IMG/VR virus record: IMGVR_UViG_3300033153_003229
Coordinates: 1 to 32,484 of that record
Source: a virus
Strand: one strand, 5' to 3'
DNA: 32,484 nucleotides
The first letter of the stretch is position 1, and each line of letters starts with the position of its first letter. The position numbers were made by a program, and so were the translations under genes. Of the stretch, positions 31,012-32,484 are shown piece by piece. Under the pieces are notes generated by a model. The model saw only the letters and a list, made by a program, of their open reading frames with translations. It was not told where the DNA came from and ran no database searches.

Positions 31012-31356
31012 ATGTCCAACAACTATTAACTTGTAAAAGAACCGTTTTTAGACCTCACTGCTTCGCCGTCAGGGCCAAAACTCAAGGCAAGGGGTAGTTT
31101 GATACCCCCCAAAAAGTACTTCTCGCCGATTCGCCAGGCGGGTTCGGCGGAACCTTTGTTATCTCTGCCACTGGCAAAGAAATTCATTCAACTGTTAGGA
31201 AATACTTAATGGTTCACTGGAGATTATCCTTCCCCATTTTTGCCCAATGCCATTTTTTAACATCTAAAACTGCTTTCATTCGGTGATAAGTAGATAAATG
31301 ATTAAACAATAGCTTAAATAGCCACCAAACCAATCTGGATTTTAGAGTCGTTTTTA
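31012..31356. other. Non-coding stretch with GC hairpins; no gene seen
   Basis: No frame here has a good start site and coding look. Two hairpins stand out: GGGGTA/TACCCC at 31091-31108, and a 12-bp hairpin with one bulge at about 31124-31149 that contains the 20-bp repeat copy. On the minus strand the latter is followed 8 bases later by a T run, so a weak terminator is possible. The rest is AT-rich. Confidence 0.5.
31127..31146 (-). repeat. 20-bp palindromic repeat, copy 2 (inverted relative to 4101)
   Basis: This is the exact reverse complement of 4101-4120. Flanking pairs C/G and then G/C extend the stem to CGCCGA/TCGGCG, whereas copy 1 has A/T at the first flank. Both copies lie outside genes. 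Confidence 0.6.
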
Positions 31357-31512
31357 TTATATTCCCCTCAAATTACTCTCATACAACCGATTGCCTGCTC
31401 GAAGGTCTTTTTGCTGACTTCGGATTAATCTGCATAATTCCCGCGTGGCAGCATGAGCCGCCATTAGTTCTCTATGTAGCCTTCTTCTTTGACTTTTGTG
31501 TAGCTTCTTCAT
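31357..31512 (-). CDS. Small basic helical protein, 51 aa
   Basis: The frame starts at ATG 31512 and ends at TAA 31357-31359. The product is very Arg/Leu-rich (MKKLHKSQRRRLHRELMAAH, then CRLIRSQQKDLRAGNRLYE), probably one long amphipathic helix. Composition and length suit a small nucleic-acid-binding phage protein. The Shine-Dalgarno site is weak (TTTAGGTTACT). A possible minus-strand promoter with -10 TACAAT lies beside the dyad at 31563-31583. I found no matching family. Confidence 0.5.
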   Translation of the reverse strand: MKKLHKSQRRRLHRELMAAHAATRELCRLIRSQQKDLRAGNRLYESNLRGI

Positions 31513-31562
31513 AGTAACCTAAAGTCGCGCCAGTAGTAACAAATTGCAATAATGCAAGATTG

Positions 31563-31583
31563 TAGATAGACCCCGCCTATCTA
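31563..31583. promoter_or_regulatory. 21-bp dyad, possible operator or RNA hairpin
   Basis: TAGATAG (31563-31569) and CTATCTA (31577-31583) are perfect inverted arms with a 7-base spacer. On the minus strand it overlaps a promoter-like GTGACT...TACAAT (spacing 19, so weak) upstream of the 51-aa gene. The right arm is also part of a longer alternative helix with 31602-31614. Confidence 0.45.
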
Positions 31584-31850
31584 AGTCACACTTTTTGTTA
31601 ACTTGGGTAGGCGGAGGTGTCTGCAATGAACGCTGAGTTGCAGATGAGCCGTTGGTTAATTTCAGCCTTTTCGCAGTCGTATGCGGGTAGTTAACTTCTC
31701 CCTGCTTTCGCAGCCTCAGATCGGCGGGCGGTCAAATTAGAGGTCTTTATAAAACACGACACTGCTGTACTGGTTGCATCCTACCGAGCCGATGCAGATT
31801 GCTTGTGTAATGAGCCTAAGCCCCCGACTGTTACACGCAGCCATATTTAA
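31573..31850 (+). ncRNA. Candidate structured RNA with several hairpins
   Basis: A 13-bp helix (31573-31585 with 31602-31614) contains two U-G pairs that work only in plus-strand RNA. Further hairpins are CTGCAA/TTGCAG (31621-31626 and 31638-31643), TGCATC/GATGCA (31775-31780 and 31791-31796) and GTGTAA/TTACAC (31805-31810 and 31831-31836), each extended by a possible U-G pair in the last two. No long gene is present. This may be one large RNA or several separate small elements. Confidence 0.35.
31626..31694 (+). CDS. Possible leader peptide, 22 aa, with sequestered start site
   Basis: GGAGGTG (31613-31619) lies 6 bases before ATG 31626, and the frame reads MNAELQMSRWLISAFSQSYA and ends GS before TAA. 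The first two bases of the Shine-Dalgarno site are in the 13-bp helix, and the first base of the ATG is in the next hairpin. No larger downstream plus-strand gene follows, so a classic leader role is unclear. It may also be chance. Confidence 0.25.
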   Translation: MNAELQMSRWLISAFSQSYAGS

Positions 31851-31879
31851 TTGTCCGGCACTCAAGTATCTTATACCGG

Positions 31880-32047
31880 TTAAAACTTCCTTACTATTTT
31901 ATTTTCGTCGATCTCGTCAAAATCTTCAAAGGTCGGTTCTTCTGCGTCTATTAAATCCCAATATCCGGAACACGTTCGCAAGTCGTCTAATTGACAGCGC
32001 CAACATCTTTCACCTATCGAAGCTGCTCCGCAAATTTCACATTCCAT
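31880..32047 (-). CDS. Small zinc-ribbon protein, 55 aa
   Basis: Cys3, Cys6, Cys15 and Cys18 (MECEICGAASIGERCWRC) form a classic CxxC...CxxC zinc-binding site. The rest is acidic (DLIDAEEPTFEDFDEIDENK). Upstream lies a strong minus-strand promoter (32084-32112) with about 30 bases of leader, so the gene is very likely expressed on its own. An acidic zinc-ribbon protein could bind a protein partner such as RNA polymerase or a nuclease. This is inference. The Shine-Dalgarno site is weak (TTTGAGATACAAC). Confidence 0.65.
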   Translation of the reverse strand: MECEICGAASIGERCWRCQLDDLRTCSGYWDLIDAEEPTFEDFDEIDENKIVRKF

Positions 32048-32083
32048 TGTTGTATCTCAAAATAAAACTTAACCCTACAATCT

Positions 32084-32112
32084 ATTATCGTCTATATCGG
32101 ATACAAAGTCAA
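32084..32112 (-). promoter_or_regulatory. Minus-strand sigma70-type promoter
   Basis: TTGACT (-35, 32112-32107) and GATAAT (-10, 32089-32084), each 5 of 6 to consensus, are 17 bases apart. It drives the 55-aa zinc-ribbon gene. Confidence 0.75.
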
Positions 32113-32308
32113 GGACAAAATAGACTTTTTTGAAAGATTTTTGAAGTTTTTTTATTTGGTATTTCAGCAAGTCTTAATTCACCAAGTGTCTAATCACAAA
32201 AACAGATATTTTTCCTTGAGAGAGATATTTTTTTTTCGCCTGTTATCCTCGTTTGTGTACTGCTATCGCCGTTTTGGGATGTTTTTTGCTAATTCAGAAA
32301 AAAGAGTG

Positions 32309-32337
32309 TTGTACTTTTAAGGTTGTGCCGATATAAT
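32309..32337 (+). promoter_or_regulatory. Plus-strand promoter for DUF5405-like gene
   Basis: TTGTAC (32309-32314) and a perfect TATAAT (32332-32337) are 17 bases apart. The -35 matches only 3 of 6. The ATG at 32372 lies about 28 bases from the expected start site. Confidence 0.6.
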
Positions 32338-32371
32338 ATTACAGACGAACGAAATTTCATAGGAGTAAATA

Positions 32372-32484
32372 ATGGAAATACATATTAACGACAAATTCGT
32401 AATAACAAGCGATGAATACAATTTCATCTTAAACACAAAATCAATCATCCAATCCGGCAAGAACAAAGGCAAAGAGAGAACGAA
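32372..32484 (+). CDS. DUF5405-like phage protein, 3'-truncated by window edge
   Basis: ATAGGAGTAAATA precedes the ATG. The visible 37 codons contain ITSDEYNFILNTKSI and GKNKGKER, which follow the ITSDExxxILNxxxxxxxGxNKGxE pattern of the DUF5405 family of small early phage proteins of unknown function. It is driven by the promoter at 32309-32337. The C-terminal part is outside the window. Confidence 0.6.
   Translation, partial: MEIHINDKFVITSDEYNFILNTKSIIQSGKNKGKERT

Noticed and set aside
31501-31530. TTGACT (31489) with 17-base spacing to TAGTAA as a plus-strand promoter
   Set aside because: The -10 matches only 3 of 6 and no start site or clear gene follows.
31774-32133. Plus-strand 119-aa frame
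   Set aside because: It is opposite to the zinc-ribbon gene and its promoter, has no start site and shows no coding pattern.
1-32484. tRNA genes and CRISPR arrays
   Set aside because: No T-loop-like GTTCRANNC with a matching cloverleaf and no regularly spaced repeats were seen on either strand.

Overview
The window is one segment of a tailed double-stranded DNA phage genome, with genes running off both ends. The virion genes point to a short-tailed (podovirus-like) virus: small and large terminase, a long P22-type portal, an N4-gp56-type major capsid protein, a scaffold, a neck/adaptor, a tail-nozzle-like protein, a pectate-lyase-fold tailspike and large Gln-rich proteins like internal or ejection proteins. 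No integrase, polymerase, tRNA or CRISPR array was found. The host cannot be named. A lipoprotein signal and Sec-type leaders fit a Gram-negative-like bacterium, and purine-rich Shine-Dalgarno sites precede most genes.

Layout. (1) Positions 1-6656, plus strand: a tightly packed accessory block, often with ATGA or TAATG overlaps. It holds a lipoprotein, an ASCH-domain gene broken by an in-frame TAA, a YopX-like protein, a permuted papain-like protein, two orphan adenine/cytosine DNA methyltransferases, a compact Fic protein, two nucleotide-metabolism-like proteins, a metallophosphoesterase and several small proteins. A 184-bp gap (4002-4185) inside it can fold into two tandem three-way junctions. 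(2) Positions 29938 down to 6659, minus strand: the late operon, in the order terminase, portal, small proteins, scaffold, capsid, fibre-like protein, adaptor, tailspike, nozzle, second fibre-like protein, GNAT, ejection-like proteins, a coiled-coil membrane protein and a SprT-like peptidase. Three minus-strand intrinsic terminators (24941-24982, 20061-20095, 7053-7098) divide it into four segments. (3) Positions 30077-31011, plus strand: a short early-type operon with a good sigma70-like promoter, four small genes (one an AlpA/MerR-like DNA binder) and a terminator. (4) Positions 31012-32371: a mostly non-coding stretch with two small minus-strand genes, promoters, a dyad and several RNA-like hairpins. 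The first 37 codons of a DUF5405-like gene follow at the right edge.

The most unusual points are: surface-adhesin-like virion proteins with export signals or a membrane anchor; an ICMT-like membrane methyltransferase translationally coupled inside the virion operon; the double three-way junction; a 20-bp palindromic element present twice in opposite orientations with a compensatory flanking change; and a possible RNA switch around 31563-31694. Family names come from remembered sequence patterns and motifs, not from a database search.
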